DNA of 64,000 nt from an uncultured Luteimonas sp. (GCA_934541015.1 CAKTDC010000009.1:1-64000); one strand, 5' to 3'. Counted from the first letter of the stretch, positions 9,177 through 20,817 are shown. The notes: generated from the sequence alone by a model not told the origin. Numbers and translations are program-made.

Positions 9177-9390
9177 GCCTTCGCCGCGGCGACCGCCGCC
9201 GCGATTGCGGTGCGCGCGCGGGCGGTTGCGCCAGCAGCCGGCGCCGAGCCTCTTCGCGATCTGGCCGCTGAGGTCTTCCGCCGTCGCGTCCGCCAGCTGC
9301 CGCGGCGAACCTCGCCGATCCGCTCCAGCCGCGCGCTGACGGCGGGGCCGACGCCCCGGGCTGTCAGCAGCGCTTCCCTGCGCCGGCGTC
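9170..9390 (-). pseudogene. Decayed helix-hairpin-helix domain gene
   Basis: Read on the minus strand directly after ispB, one frame gives LLTARGVGPAVSARLERIG, a second gives RQLADATAEDLSGQIAKRLG and AGCWRNRPRA, and the first resumes with RTAIAAAVAAAKAQ. Joined, this is a small helix-hairpin-helix protein of the kind with a GVGP hairpin and a CWRN-type end. Two frame shifts and no good start codon mark it as broken. Sequencing error is the alternative, but both shifts would need to be wrong. Confidence 0.5.
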
Positions 9391-9401
9391 GAAGCCCAGG
9401 A

Positions 9402-10400
9402 TCAGTAGCCGCGATCCACGGCGTAGCGCGCCAGCCCGCGCAGCGCGGCCAACGCTTCGTTCTCCGGCAGGCCGTCGAGCGCGGCCTCGGCCGCCGCGGC
9501 GTGCTCGCGGGCGCGTTCGCGGCTGTAGTCCAGGCTCTGCGCGGTGGCGATCGCCGCCAGCACCTCGGGCAGCGCGTCGACGTCGCCATGCTCGATGATC
9601 GCCCGCAGGCGCGCACGGGTGGTCGCATCGGCGTGGGCCATGGCGTGGATCAGCGGCAGCGTGGCCTTGCCTTCGGCGAGGTCGTCGCCGAGGTTCTTGC
9701 CCAGCGTGACGGCGTCGGCGCTGTAGTCGAGCACGTCGTCGGCGATCTGGAAGGCGTAGCCCAGCTGCAGCCCGTAGCTGGACAGCCGGCGCTGGACGCC
9801 TTCGTCCGCGCCCGAGGCGAGCGCCCCCAGCCGCGTCCCGGCGGCGAACAGCACCGCCGTCTTGCGTTCGATCACTTCGAGATACGCCGCCTCGCTGGTG
9901 TCGGGGTTGCGAACGTGCAGCAGCTGCAGGACCTCGCCCTCGGCGATGCGGTTGGTGGTGTCGGCCAGGATCCGCATGATCTCCATGCGGTCGAGCTCGA
10001 CCATCAGCTGGAAGCTGCGCGAATACAGGAAATCCCCGACCAGCACGCTGGCGGCATTGCCCCAGATCGCGTTGGCGGTGCTGCGGCCGCGGCGCAGGTC
10101 GGACTGGTCGACCACGTCGTCGTGCAGCAGGGTCGAGGTGTGGATGAATTCGATGATCGCCGCCAGCTGGTGGTGGTCGGGCACCACCGCGCCGGTCGCG
10201 CGGCCGGCCAGGGCCACCAGCATCGGCCGCAGCCGCTTGCCCCCGGCCGAGACGATGTGTTCGGCGATCTGGTTGATCAGGACCACGTCCGAGGCCAGCC
10301 GGGCCCGGATCAGCGCGTCGATGGCGGCCATGTCCGGGGCGGCCAGCGACTGGATCGCGGGCAGGGTGAGGCAGGGCGCCTGGGGGGAGGATGCGTCCAT
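9402..10400 (-). CDS. ispB: Octaprenyl diphosphate synthase
   Basis: 332 aa trans-prenyltransferase. First Asp-rich motif DDVVD (residues 94-98) in TSTLLHDDVVDQSDLRRG, second Asp-rich motif IADDVLDYS (D221, D222, D225), GGKRLRPM at 53-60 and EGEVLQL near 154. It builds the long isoprenoid side chain of ubiquinone by adding isopentenyl diphosphate to farnesyl diphosphate; chain length cannot be read with certainty. Length and motifs are normal. It is divergent from ssb across 161 nt. A decayed small gene follows its stop. Confidence 0.93.
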   Translation of the reverse strand: MDASSPQAPCLTLPAIQSLAAPDMAAIDALIRARLASDVVLINQIAEHIVSAGGKRLRPMLVALAGRATGAVVPDHHQLAAIIEFIHTSTLLHDDVVDQSDLRRGRSTANAIWGNAASVLVGDFLYSRSFQLMVELDRMEIMRILADTTNRIAEGEVLQLLHVRNPDTSEAAYLEVIERKTAVLFAAGTRLGALASGADEGVQRRLSSYGLQLGYAFQIADDVLDYSADAVTLGKNLGDDLAEGKATLPLIHAMAHADATTRARLRAIIEHGDVDALPEVLAAIATAQSLDYSRERAREHAAAAEAALDGLPENEALAALRGLARYAVDRGY

Positions 10401-10510
10401 GAACGGTCGACGGCGGTGGGCCGCCGATTATACGAAGCCGGCCGCGGCCGTGGGTCAGGGAAATCCGACGCCGCGACGCGGCGCAGTCCGATGGCGCCGG
10501 GGGCCGGGGC

Positions 10511-10516
10511 TATAAT
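10511..10516 (+). promoter_or_regulatory. Candidate -10 box of ssb
   Basis: A perfect TATAAT lies 46 nt before the ssb start in the ispB-ssb divergent region. No good -35 box is seen at the usual distance, so this is tentative. Confidence 0.4.
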
Positions 10517-10561
10517 CCAATGCCTTTGCCGGATTCCCGGCAGACAGGAAGGAACCCATCC

Positions 10562-11044
10562 ATGGCCCGTGGCATCAACAAGGCGATCCTTGTCGGCAAT
10601 CTCGGCAACGATCCGGAAACCAGGTACACCCAGGGCGGCATGCCCGTCACCAAGATCAGCCTCGCCACGACATCGGTGCGCAAGGACCGCGACGGCAACC
10701 AGCAGGAAAAGACCGAGTGGCACCGGGTGACCTTCTTCGGCAAGCTCGGCGAGATCGCCGGCGAATACCTGCGCAAGGGGTCGCAGGTCTATGTCGAGGG
10801 CCGCATCACCTACAGCGAGTACACCGGCGACGACGGCCAGAAGCGCTACTACACCGACATCATCGCCGACGAGATGCAGATGCTCGGCGGCCGCGGCGAG
10901 GGCGGCGGTGGCGGTGGCGGTGGCGGTGGCCAGCGTCCGCAGCGGCAGTCCTTCGGTGGCGGCGGCGCCCCGCGCGGCGAGTCCCGGCCGGCGCCCGCGC
11001 CATCACCGGCGGACGACTTCCCGGACGACGAGATCCCGTTCTGA
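10562..11044 (+). CDS. ssb: Single-stranded DNA-binding protein
   Basis: 160 aa. N-terminal OB fold with [20 protein letters not shown] and the typical [21 protein letters not shown] Gly-rich linker with ten consecutive Gly (about residues 115-125) leads to the acidic tip [10 protein letters not shown], the docking site for replication and repair partners. Binds ssDNA as a tetramer during replication, recombination and repair. ATG has a strong AGGAAGGA ribosome site 9 nt upstream. The linker is coded by a GGC/GGT run, a likely spot for length change. Confidence 0.97.
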   Translation: MARGINKAILVGNLGNDPETRYTQGGMPVTKISLATTSVRKDRDGNQQEKTEWHRVTFFGKLGEIAGEYLRKGSQVYVEGRITYSEYTGDDGQKRYYTDIIADEMQMLGGRGEGGGGGGGGGGQRPQRQSFGGGGAPRGESRPAPAPSPADDFPDDEIPF

Positions 11045-11058
11045 GGCCTGCCAGCCGC

Positions 11059-12144
11059 ATGAATCCCGCACCCGACGCCGGAACCGGCGCTTCCACCTGG
11101 CTGGTCACCGGCGGCGCCGGCTTCATCGGCGGCAACTTCGTGCTCGATGCGGTCGCCCGCGGCATCCGCATCGTCAATCTCGACGCGCTGACCTACGCCG
11201 GCAACCTCGACACGCTCGCCTCGCTCCAGGGCCACCCGGACCACGTGTTCGTGCACGGCGACATCGGCGACCGTGCGCTGGTGGCGCGCCTGCTGGCCGA
11301 ACACCGGCCGGACGCGGTGGTGAATTTCGCCGCCGAGAGCCACGTCGACCGCTCGATCGACGGCCCGGCGGCCTTCATCCAGACCAACGTGGTCGGCACC
11401 CTGGCCCTGCTCGAGGCCGTGCGCGACCACTGGAGGTCGCTGGACGGCGCCGCGAAGGACGGCTTCCGCTTCCTGCACGTCTCCACCGACGAGGTCTACG
11501 GCGCGCTCGGCGAGACCGGGCTGTTCACCGAAACCACCCCGTACGCGCCCAACTCGCCGTATTCGGCGTCCAAGGCCGCGTCCGACCACCTGGTGCGGGC
11601 CTTCCACCACACCTACGGGCTGCCGGTGCTGACCACCAACTGCTCGAACAACTACGGCCCCTACCACTTCCCCGAGAAGCTCATCCCGCTGGTGATCGCC
11701 AGGGCCCTGGCCGGCGAACCGCTGCCGGTGTACGGGGACGGCAGGCAGGTGCGCGACTGGCTGTTCGTGACCGACCACTGCGAAGCGATCCGCACGGTGC
11801 TGGCCGGGGGCCGGGTGGGCGAGACCTACAACGTCGGCGGCAACGCCGAGAAGCAGAACATCGAGGTGGTTGAGACCATCTGTGCCCTGCTCGACGAGCG
11901 CCGCCCGCGCGAGGACGGCCGGCCGCGCGCCTCGCAGATCGCCTTCGTCGCCGACCGCCCCGGGCACGACCGCCGCTACGCGATCGACGCCTCCAAGCTG
12001 CGCGAGGAGCTGGGCTGGGAGCCGAAATACAGCTTCGAGCGCGGCATCGCAGAAACGGTGGACTGGTACCTGGACAACCAGCCCTGGGTGCGGCGCGTGC
12101 TCGACGGCAGCTACCGCCTGGAGCGGATCGGGGTGGGGGCATGA
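11059..12144 (+). CDS. rmlB: dTDP-glucose 4,6-dehydratase
   Basis: 361 aa extended SDR. NAD-binding [10 protein letters not shown] (residues 16-25), [19 protein letters not shown] with catalytic Asp-Glu, and active-site YSASKAASD (Tyr-x3-Lys). Converts dTDP-glucose to dTDP-4-keto-6-deoxyglucose, second step of dTDP-L-rhamnose synthesis for LPS and other surface sugars. First gene of the rmlBACD operon, 14 nt after ssb, and overlapping rmlA by 4 nt (ATGA). N-terminal dozen residues before the Rossmann strand are not conserved, so the start may be a few codons later. Confidence 0.96.
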   Translation: MNPAPDAGTGASTWLVTGGAGFIGGNFVLDAVARGIRIVNLDALTYAGNLDTLASLQGHPDHVFVHGDIGDRALVARLLAEHRPDAVVNFAAESHVDRSIDGPAAFIQTNVVGTLALLEAVRDHWRSLDGAAKDGFRFLHVSTDEVYGALGETGLFTETTPYAPNSPYSASKAASDHLVRAFHHTYGLPVLTTNCSNNYGPYHFPEKLIPLVIARALAGEPLPVYGDGRQVRDWLFVTDHCEAIRTVLAGGRVGETYNVGGNAEKQNIEVVETICALLDERRPREDGRPRASQIAFVADRPGHDRRYAIDASKLREELGWEPKYSFERGIAETVDWYLDNQPWVRRVLDGSYRLERIGVGA

Positions 12145-13028
12145 GCGCGCGCCGCGGCATCGTGCTGGCCGGCGGCTCCGGCACCCGGCTGTACCCGATC
12201 ACCCAGGCGATCAGCAAGCAGCTGCTGCCGGTGTACGACAAGCCGATGATCTACTACCCGCTCAGCGTGCTGATGCTGGCGGGCATCCGCGAGGTGCTGA
12301 TCATCAACACCCCGCACGAGCAGGCGCTGTTCCGGGCGCTGCTCGGCGACGGATCGCAGTGGGGCATGCGCATCGAATACGCAGCCCAGCCCAGCCCGGA
12401 CGGGCTGGCGCAGGCCTATCTGATCGGCCGCGAGTTCCTGGCCGGCGCGCCCAGCTGCCTGGTGCTGGGCGACAACATCTTCCACGGTCCGGGCCTGACC
12501 GCGCTGCTCAGGCGCGCCGATGCGCGCGAGGCCGGCGCCACCGTGTTCGGCTACTGGGTGCGCGATCCGGAGCGTTACGGCGTGGCCGAGTTCGACGGGC
12601 AGGGTCGGGTGATCGGCATCGAGGAGAAGCCGCAGCAGCCGCGCTCGAACTACGCCGTCACCGGGCTGTACTTCTACGACGGCCGCGCCAGCGATTTCGC
12701 CGCCTCGCTGCGCCCCTCGCCGCGCGGCGAGCTGGAGATCACCGACCTCAACCGCTGCTACCTGGAACAGGGCGAGCTGCACCTGGAGCAGCTGGGCCGC
12801 GGCTACGCCTGGCTCGACACCGGCACCCACCAGTCGCTGCTGGAGGCCTCGAACTACATCGAGACCATCGAGGCGCGCCAGGGCCTGCGCGTGTGCTGCC
12901 CCGAGGAGATCGCCTGGAACAACGGCTGGATCGACGCCGACCAGCTCGAACGGCTGGCGCAGCCGCTGGCCAAGAACGGCTACGGCCAGTACCTGCTGAG
13001 CATCGCCGAGCGCGGTTTCGTTCCGTGA
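12141..13028 (+). CDS. rmlA: Glucose-1-phosphate thymidylyltransferase
   Basis: 295 aa, normal length. Nucleotidyltransferase signature [13 protein letters not shown] (residues 9-21), [25 protein letters not shown] and VTGLYFYD. Makes dTDP-glucose from dTTP and glucose-1-phosphate, the first and feedback-controlled step of dTDP-rhamnose synthesis. Overlaps rmlB by 4 nt and rmlC by 4 nt (GTGA), so the operon is tightly coupled. Confidence 0.97.
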   Translation: MSARRGIVLAGGSGTRLYPITQAISKQLLPVYDKPMIYYPLSVLMLAGIREVLIINTPHEQALFRALLGDGSQWGMRIEYAAQPSPDGLAQAYLIGREFLAGAPSCLVLGDNIFHGPGLTALLRRADAREAGATVFGYWVRDPERYGVAEFDGQGRVIGIEEKPQQPRSNYAVTGLYFYDGRASDFAASLRPSPRGELEITDLNRCYLEQGELHLEQLGRGYAWLDTGTHQSLLEASNYIETIEARQGLRVCCPEEIAWNNGWIDADQLERLAQPLAKNGYGQYLLSIAERGFVP

Positions 13029-13582
13029 AAGTGATCGAAACCGACCTGCCCGGCTGCCTGGTGCTCGAGCCGAGGGTCTTTGCCGACGACCGCGGCTTCT
13101 TCTACGAATCCTTCAACCGCGACCGGCTCGCCGAACACGGGCTGGCCCCTGCCTTCGTGCAGGGCAACGTCTCGCGCTCCTCGCGCGGCGTGCTGCGCGG
13201 CCTGCACTACCAGTGGCCCAGGCCGCAGGGCAAGTACGTGTCGGTGCTGGAAGGGGAGGTGTGGGACGTGGCGGTGGACATCCGTCGCGGTTCGCCGCAT
13301 TTCGGCCAGTGGACCGCCGCGGTGCTGAGCGCGGAGAACCGGCGGCATTTCTGGATCCCGGAAGGTTTCGCGCACGGCTTCGTGGTGCTCAGCGACAGCG
13401 CCCTGTTCAGCTATCTGTGCACCGACACCTACGATCCGGCCGCCGATGCCTCCATCCGCTGGAACGACGCCGACCTGGCGATCGACTGGCCGGTCGCCGC
13501 GCCGGTGCTCTCGGACAAGGACGCGAAGGCGCCGTTCCTGTCCGGGGTGGCGCCGGAGCGGCTGCCGGCGTACGTGGCCTGA
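13025..13582 (+). CDS. rmlC: dTDP-4-dehydrorhamnose 3,5-epimerase
   Basis: 185 aa cupin-type epimerase. Starts with GTG overlapping the rmlA stop. Visible features are [40 protein letters not shown] with the catalytic His, [16 protein letters not shown] and [14 protein letters not shown]. Epimerises C3 and C5 of dTDP-4-keto-6-deoxyglucose. Length and motifs normal. Confidence 0.96.
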   Translation: MKVIETDLPGCLVLEPRVFADDRGFFYESFNRDRLAEHGLAPAFVQGNVSRSSRGVLRGLHYQWPRPQGKYVSVLEGEVWDVAVDIRRGSPHFGQWTAAVLSAENRRHFWIPEGFAHGFVVLSDSALFSYLCTDTYDPAADASIRWNDADLAIDWPVAAPVLSDKDAKAPFLSGVAPERLPAYVA

Positions 13583-13592
13583 GGCCGCCGGC

Positions 13593-14489
13593 GTGAGGAT
13601 CCTGCTGCTGGGCGCGAACGGGCAGGTGGGGCACGAGCTGCGCCGTGCGCTGGCGCCGCTGGGCGACCTGGTCTGCACCACCCGCAGCGGCAGGCTTGCC
13701 GACGGCAGCGCCTGCGAGGCGGCCGACTTCGACGCGCCCGATGCGCTGCCCGCCCTGGTCGCGCGCGTCGCGCCGGACCTGGTGGTCAACGCCGCCGCCC
13801 ACACCGCGGTGGACCGCGCCGAATCCGAGCCCGACGCCGCGTTCCGCGCCAACGCCGAAGCGCCCGCGGCGCTGGCCCGCACCTGCGCGCAGCGCGATGC
13901 GCTGCTGGTGCACTATTCGACCGACTACGTCTTCGACGGAACCGGGACACGGCCCTACCGCGAAGACGATGCCACCGCTCCGCTGGGTGTGTACGGCCGC
14001 AGCAAGCTGGCCGGGGAGCAGGCGATCCGCGCCAGCGGCGCCCGCCATCTGATCTTCCGCACCGCCTGGGTCTATGCCGACCACGGCAGCAACTTCCTGC
14101 GCACCATGCTGCGGCTGGCGCAGGAGCGCGACGAACTGCGCGTGGTCGCCGACCAGTCCGGCACGCCCACGCCCGCGGCGCTGATCGCCGCGGTGACCGC
14201 GACGGTGCTCGGCCGGCGCCCGCCGCAGTCGGGCCTCTGGCACCTGACCGCGGCCGGGCGCACCAGCTGGCACGGCTTCGCATCGGCGATCGTGGACCAG
14301 GCGCACGCGCGCGGCCTCATCGCGCGCAGGCCGGCGGTGGTGCCGATCGCGACCGCCGACTATCCCACTCCGGCGCGCAGGCCGGCCTGCTCCTGCCTGG
14401 ACACGTCGCGGCTGCAGCGGGAGTTCGGGCTGACCCTGCCGGACTGGCGGGAAGGCCTGCAGCAGGTGCTGGGGCGGCTGTCCGGCTGA
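13593..14489 (+). CDS. rmlD: dTDP-4-dehydrorhamnose reductase
   Basis: 298 aa SDR. N-terminal ILLLGANGQVGHELRRAL, VNAAAHTAVDRAE, HYSTDYVFDGTG and active-site YGRSKLAGEQAI (Tyr-x3-Lys). Reduces the 4-keto sugar to dTDP-L-rhamnose with NAD(P)H. GTG start, 10 nt after rmlC; no ATG lies near the conserved N-terminus. Last gene of the operon, followed by an 8-bp inverted repeat. Confidence 0.95.
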   Translation: MRILLLGANGQVGHELRRALAPLGDLVCTTRSGRLADGSACEAADFDAPDALPALVARVAPDLVVNAAAHTAVDRAESEPDAAFRANAEAPAALARTCAQRDALLVHYSTDYVFDGTGTRPYREDDATAPLGVYGRSKLAGEQAIRASGARHLIFRTAWVYADHGSNFLRTMLRLAQERDELRVVADQSGTPTPAALIAAVTATVLGRRPPQSGLWHLTAAGRTSWHGFASAIVDQAHARGLIARRPAVVPIATADYPTPARRPACSCLDTSRLQREFGLTLPDWREGLQQVLGRLSG

Positions 14490-14497
14490 GGATCCGG

Positions 14498-14529
14498 CCC
14501 CGGGACCGTTGCGGCCCGCCTTCCCGGGG
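14498..14529 (+). terminator. Possible terminator hairpin after rmlD
   Basis: Perfect 8-bp arms CCCCGGGA and TCCCGGGG enclose a 16-nt loop, 9 nt after the rmlD stop. There is no T run, so it may only be an RNA-stabilising hairpin. Confidence 0.35.
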
Positions 14530-14598
14530 ACCATCGGCACGCGCCCGCCGCGGCCGCGTCGGCTACCATCGGCAGCCATTGTCCGACCGGGGAGTTCC

Positions 14599-16680
<2,082 letters not shown>

Positions 16681-16801
16681 ACCCGGGCCTGCAGGCGCGC
16701 GCCCGGGCGCGGTGGCCTTCGCTCCGTCGCAGGCGGATGTGAAGCATCGCGCCTGGCGGCGCTGCCGCCGGGTCCTTTGATCCATCAGGAGAAGCCAGCA
16801 C

Positions 16802-18058
16802 ATGGCGACCGAATCGGCCGAAACCGCGACCGCGCTCATCAGCAACGACATCGTCGGCTTCGGCCTCATCGCCGCCACGCTCGGCGTCATCTTCTGGCTG
16901 GCCACCGGCCCCACGCCGTTCTGGAAGAAGTTCTTCGCCTGGATCCCGGCGCTGCTGCTGTGCTACTTCGTGCCGGCGTTCTACAACACCATGGGCCTGA
17001 TCGACGGCGAGGGCAGCCAGCTGTACTGGCTGGCCAGTCGCGTGTTCCTGCCGGCGGCGCTGGTGCTGCTGACGCTGTCGGTCGATCTTCCCGGCGTGCT
17101 CAAGCTGGGGCCGAGGCTGCTGTTCGTGTTCTGCATGGGCACCCTCGGCATCGTGCTGGGCGCGATGGTCTCGTTCCAGCTGATGGAGTGGTTCTGGCCG
17201 GCGGCGGTTGCCGGCGACACCTGGAAGGGCATGGCGGCGCTGTCGGGCAGCTGGATCGGCGGCGGCGCGAACATGGTCGCCATCCGCGAGATCTACGAGG
17301 TCGATGCGACCCTGTTCGGCCAGTTCGCCGTGGTCGACGTGGCGCTGGCCAGCCTGCTGATGGCGAGCCTGCTGTTCCTGGCCAACCGCCAGGATTCGAT
17401 CGATCGCCGCAGCGGCGCCGACACCCGCGCCCTGGACGAGATGAAGCAGCGCATCGCCGCCTACGAGGCCGCCAACGCGCGCATCCCGACCCTGGCCGAC
17501 CTGATGATGATCATCGGCTGGGCCTTCGGCATCGTCGGCCTGGCGCATGCGATCTCCGATCCGGCTTCGGCCTGGTTCAAGGCCAACGCGCCGTGGTCGT
17601 CGCAGTTCAGCCTGGATGCGCCCTTTGTCTGGATCGTGGTGCTGTCGACGCTGGGCGGACTGGTCCTGAGCTTCACCCGCGTGCGCCGCCTGGAGAACGT
17701 GGGCGCGTCGCGCGTGGGCACGGTGTTCCTCTATTTCCTGATCGCATGCATCGGCATGCAGATGGATTTCCTGAAGTTGGCCAACCGGCCGGAGCTGCTG
17801 CTGATCGGGACGATCTGGATGGCGGTGCACGTGGCCACGATCTGGTACGCGGCCAGGCTGGTGAAGGCGCCGCTGTTCTATTTCGGCGTCGGCTCGATGG
17901 GCAACATCGGCGCCGCCGCCTCGGCGCCGGTGATCGCCGCCGCCTTCCACCCGACGCTGGCGCCGGTGGGCGTGCTGCTCGGCACCGTCGGCTACGCCAC
18001 CGGCACCGTGGTCGCGTACTTCATCGGCCAGATACTGAGGGTCATGGCCGGGCAATAG
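16802..18058 (+). CDS. DUF819 family integral membrane protein
   Basis: 418 aa with about ten hydrophobic helices, beginning IVGFGLIAATLGVIFWLAT. Segments SWIGGGANMVAI and GSMGNIGAAASAPV are typical of DUF819 (YjcL-like) proteins and sit at equivalent positions in the two halves, suggesting an inverted-repeat transporter fold. Function of the family is not established. ATG with AGGAGA ribosome site 10 nt upstream. It stands alone, convergent with the lipoprotein gene that follows. Confidence 0.85.
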   Translation: MATESAETATALISNDIVGFGLIAATLGVIFWLATGPTPFWKKFFAWIPALLLCYFVPAFYNTMGLIDGEGSQLYWLASRVFLPAALVLLTLSVDLPGVLKLGPRLLFVFCMGTLGIVLGAMVSFQLMEWFWPAAVAGDTWKGMAALSGSWIGGGANMVAIREIYEVDATLFGQFAVVDVALASLLMASLLFLANRQDSIDRRSGADTRALDEMKQRIAAYEAANARIPTLADLMMIIGWAFGIVGLAHAISDPASAWFKANAPWSSQFSLDAPFVWIVVLSTLGGLVLSFTRVRRLENVGASRVGTVFLYFLIACIGMQMDFLKLANRPELLLIGTIWMAVHVATIWYAARLVKAPLFYFGVGSMGNIGAAASAPVIAAAFHPTLAPVGVLLGTVGYATGTVVAYFIGQILRVMAGQ

Positions 18059-18116
18059 GTTTCGCCTCCGCGCCGGACCTGCCCAGCCAGGGGAGCGCCC
18101 CGGGCAGGGCCCGTCG

Positions 18117-18686
18117 CTATTGGTCGTGCCCGGCCTTCCCGGCCTTCCGGGCTTCGCGCTTGGCTCGCCTTTGCTCGCGCTCGGCCCGTTTCCTGTCGCG
18201 CTCGGCCCGCTTTCCGGCAGCCTCGCGCAGCAGCTCCGCGGCCATGGCCTGCGCGCTTTCGGCGCTCGCCAGGGCCCCGGCCGCCGCAGCGGCCGCGGTC
18301 GGCTCGCCGACCCCGCGGCGCTCGCAGACCACCTGGCTGACGACGGTCATCTCGCTCCCGTTGCGATCGGGTCGCTTCGGGTGGCGGCAGCCCAGATAGT
18401 CATGGCGGCCGCAGCCCTGCGCTTCGAAGACCCTGAGATCGCCGAACAGGTCGGCGCGGTCGGCCTTCCACCTGGCCAGGCGCCCGGGATCGGCGGCGAT
18501 CCCGGGCGGGGGCCCGATGTCGCCGAAGACCACGGTTTGCCAGTCCAGGTCGGGCCGGGCCTTCACCGCGATCCGCTCCCCGGGACAGCTGTGCGCCCGT
18601 GCGAATTCCTCCTTGGCGCCGCTCTCCTTCGACTTGCAGGCCGCGAGCGTGGCGGCCAGCAGGAGGCACAGGGCGATGATCCGCAC
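18117..18686 (-). CDS. Hypothetical lipoprotein with basic coiled tail
   Basis: 189 aa. Lipobox LAAC after a hydrophobic stretch (residues 4-16) shows outer-envelope anchoring. The middle has HSCPGERIAVKARPDLDW and a Cys-rich part (CGRHDYLGCRHP, VVCERRG). The last 60 residues are Ala-rich, then Arg/Lys/Glu-rich (KRAERDRKRAEREQRRAKR), a likely charged helix. GTG at 18686 is chosen because it sits just before the signal sequence; the open frame further upstream runs through a palindromic repeat and is not coding-like. Family not recognised. It is the last of several lipoprotein genes near the sigma/kinase locus. Confidence 0.65.
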   Translation of the reverse strand: MRIIALCLLLAATLAACKSKESGAKEEFARAHSCPGERIAVKARPDLDWQTVVFGDIGPPPGIAADPGRLARWKADRADLFGDLRVFEAQGCGRHDYLGCRHPKRPDRNGSEMTVVSQVVCERRGVGEPTAAAAAAGALASAESAQAMAAELLREAAGKRAERDRKRAEREQRRAKREARKAGKAGHDQ

Positions 18687-18789
18687 GGCCGCACCCCCGG
18701 GCACCAAACCGGCCCGCAAGGCCGCTCGCGACCCCCCGGGCGGCAAGCGGATGCGGAACTCCGGGCCCCAGCCATCGGCGCATGGCCCT

Positions 18790-18842
18790 GGCTGGCGCCA
18801 CCTCTCCCGCAGGCGGGGGAGGGGAGACGGGGTGTTCCCCTG
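18790..18842. repeat. Family-A palindromic repeat
   Basis: CCTCTCCCGCAGGCGGGGGAGG hairpin followed by GGAGACGGGGTG in the 166-nt gap between two lipoprotein genes. Same type as the units at 8066-8290. Confidence 0.6.
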
Positions 18843-18852
18843 TGCCATCGGC

Positions 18853-19209
18853 CTATTCGCACTGCAGCGCGGCGGCGGTCTGCGCGAAGGCGTCGTTGGC
18901 GGCGTTGCACGCCGCCGACAGGCTGGCGGGGTCGTTCAACGATGCCCATTGGGCCCGGGTCTGCTCGAGGCCGTCCTGGAACGCGGCGGCGGTCTGCGGG
19001 TTGACCCTGGCCAGGCAGGCCCTGGCGCGCGCCAGGTAGTCTTCGCAGGCCTGCGGCATGCCCGAATCCGGCGACGCGGTCGCGGCGGAGGCGGCGGTGG
19101 TGGTGGAAGCGGCGGCAGCGCCGGCGGGTGATGCCGCGTCTTCCTGTTTGGCACAGGCGGTGAGCAGGACGGCCAGTGCCGCGGCGGTGAGCAAGGTGCT
19201 GGTGTTCAA
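18853..19209 (-). CDS. DUF5339-like small lipoprotein
   Basis: 118 aa. Signal LLTAAALAVLLTACAKQE has a lipobox ending at Cys about 19. A low-complexity Ala/Thr/Ser linker is followed by QACEDYLARARACLARV, EQTRAQWASL, SAACNAANDAF and a final LQCE. The four spaced Cys and EQTRAQW fit the DUF5339 pattern, a domain of unknown function found in bacterial envelopes. TTG at 19209 gives a normal signal length; an ATG at 19266 would add 19 unlikely residues. Same strand as the neighbouring lipoprotein and TM2 genes. Confidence 0.65.
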   Translation of the reverse strand: MNTSTLLTAAALAVLLTACAKQEDAASPAGAAAASTTTAASAATASPDSGMPQACEDYLARARACLARVNPQTAAAFQDGLEQTRAQWASLNDPASLSAACNAANDAFAQTAAALQCE

Positions 19210-19332
19210 GAGCGTGTCCCCGGTGGTGGAAGGATGGGTATTGCGGAGCGTCGGACGAGCGGGCATCCGCCTGCCGTGGAGCGATGGACGGGAATGGCGG
19301 GCAAGGGCCGATGCAGGCGTCCGGGCCGGTCC

Positions 19333-20430
19333 TCAGGGTTGCTGGATCGACTCCATGCGCCAGCGGCCGTCGGCGCGCTGCATCACGACCTGCGCGCGGA
19401 ACGGCGTGCCGGCCTCGCCGGTGTCGAGCTCGTCCCCGAACTCCCTGAACACCTGGGCGTACTTCTCCTTGACCGCCGCGCCCAGCGCGCCGGTGGTGCC
19501 GGCGACGTCCAGCAGCGCCTCGTCGCCTTCGATGGCGCCGCCGGTGACCCGGGCGTCGGCGGGCAGGCTGATCGCCATCCACACCATTTCCATCGCCAGC
19601 AGGTCGGGGGCCTTCTCCAGCATTTCGCGGCGTTCCGCGGCGGTCTCCGGCTGGCTCTCCGCGATCACCGCATCGGCATCGGCGGCATGCAGGGCGGCCA
19701 CCAGCGCGATGAGGGCCTTGCCCGCATCGCCGCCGCCGGGGGGCAGTGCGGCGCCCTGCGGCGCGGAGGCGGGATCGCCAAGGATCGGCAGGTCGAAGCG
19801 CACCGTGCAGGGCATGTAGTCCTCGTCCTCGGTCATGACGAAGCTGCCGGCGATGCGCGCACCGGGTGGCGCGTCGAGGCCGAGGGTTCCGATGCGGGTG
19901 CCCGAGGTCGACATCGAGGTCCCGGGGGCGATCCAGAGCGTCATGCCGTGCACGGTGTCGCTGGCGTCGCGCATGTCGACGTAGTCGTCGTCTTCGGTCA
20001 ATGCCTCGACGTCCTCCGCGGTGATCGCGGGCAGCTGGATCACGTCCAGCTCCAGCGTGGCGGCGCCGGGCTTGCCGGAGAGCTGGCTCATCAGCTCGCT
20101 CCCGCGCTGGTCGAGCGGCCTGCGCCACAGCTTGACCAGGTTCAGCGGCAGGCTGCTGAAGCTCAGGTTCCAGCGGCGTTTGCCCGGTTCGTCTCCGTCC
20201 GTTTCCATCGGCCACGCCGCGCCGTCGGTGAGCGCGACGGTTGCGCCGTCGACGGTGCAGCCGCCTTCGACCCTGGCCGGGGCAGCCGGGCTGGACGCAG
20301 CGGCGGCGGCGGTCGCGGTGGCGGCAGCGGCCGGGGACGGGCCGGGCGTCGCTTCGGCGGCGGCGGGCGAGTCGGCGGTGCAGGCGATGAGGGTCATCGT
20401 CAGGGCCATGGTCAGCGCGCTCCTGGTCAT
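19333..20430 (-). CDS. Large hypothetical lipoprotein
   Basis: 365 aa. Signal with lipobox TLIACTAD (Cys about 17), then an Ala/Pro/Thr linker to residue 50. The body has two parts: a beta-rich region with GGCTVDGATVALTDGAAWP and long acidic stretches (ALTEDDDYVDMRD), and a helical C-terminal half (KALIALVAALHAADADAV) ending in ADGRWRMESIQQP. The latter resembles small NTF2-like or DUF4878-type ends, but I cannot assign a family. ATG overlaps the TM2 stop by 4 nt, so it is co-translated with the TM2 protein and sits under the same candidate sigma-dependent motif. Confidence 0.75.
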   Translation of the reverse strand: MTRSALTMALTMTLIACTADSPAAAEATPGPSPAAAATATAAAAASSPAAPARVEGGCTVDGATVALTDGAAWPMETDGDEPGKRRWNLSFSSLPLNLVKLWRRPLDQRGSELMSQLSGKPGAATLELDVIQLPAITAEDVEALTEDDDYVDMRDASDTVHGMTLWIAPGTSMSTSGTRIGTLGLDAPPGARIAGSFVMTEDEDYMPCTVRFDLPILGDPASAPQGAALPPGGGDAGKALIALVAALHAADADAVIAESQPETAAERREMLEKAPDLLAMEMVWMAISLPADARVTGGAIEGDEALLDVAGTTGALGAAVKEKYAQVFREFGDELDTGEAGTPFRAQVVMQRADGRWRMESIQQP

Positions 20431-20669
20431 GTCCACTCCTTGAGCGTGCCGCCGGCCTTGTCGGTGAACTTGCCCAGCGCCAGCAGGACCAGGTCGATCA
20501 GCACCCAGACGCCGAGGCCGCCGAAGGTCAGCAGCTGCAGGACGCCGGTGCCGAACTTGCCGACGTAGTAGCGGTGGACGCCGAGGAAACCCAGGAAGAA
20601 GCACAGCAGGAAGGGCACGAGGATCTTCTTGTCGCTGGTGTCCGGGAGGGCGATTGCGGGTGCGCTCAT
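20427..20669 (-). CDS. TM2 domain protein
   Basis: 80 aa. TM2 domain: KKILVPFLLCFFLGFLGVHRYYVGK, a turn, then FGGLGVWVLIDLVLLALGKF. GVHRYYVG between two membrane helices is the family mark. The C-terminus KAGGTLKEW is cytoplasmic by prediction. Function of TM2 proteins in bacteria is unknown, but they often sit beside envelope stress or signalling genes. First gene of a two-gene operon with the 365-aa lipoprotein. A 30-nt motif shared with the kinase gene lies 52 nt upstream. Confidence 0.88.
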   Translation of the reverse strand: MSAPAIALPDTSDKKILVPFLLCFFLGFLGVHRYYVGKFGTGVLQLLTFGGLGVWVLIDLVLLALGKFTDKAGGTLKEWT

Positions 20670-20720
20670 GGTTCGATTCCTGTCGGTTGCAGGGGGCGGG
20701 ATTGCCACCCTTGCCCGGAG

Positions 20721-20750
20721 AATCGAAAAGCGGCGGCGAATCCCGCCATC
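20721..20750 (-). promoter_or_regulatory. Candidate ECF-sigma promoter of TM2-lipoprotein operon
   Basis: Ungapped match of 23 of 30 bases to 23442-23471. Read on the minus strand it contains GGCGGGATTC, then about ten bases, then TTTTCGATT, like a -35/-10 pair of an ECF sigma factor. It lies 52 nt before the TM2 start. Confidence 0.45.
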
Positions 20751-20817
20751 GCCCGCTCCGCCATTGCGTTCGCGGCCGCAGCGGACCGCCGCGGCTTGTC
20801 TCCGCCCGCGAAGGGCG

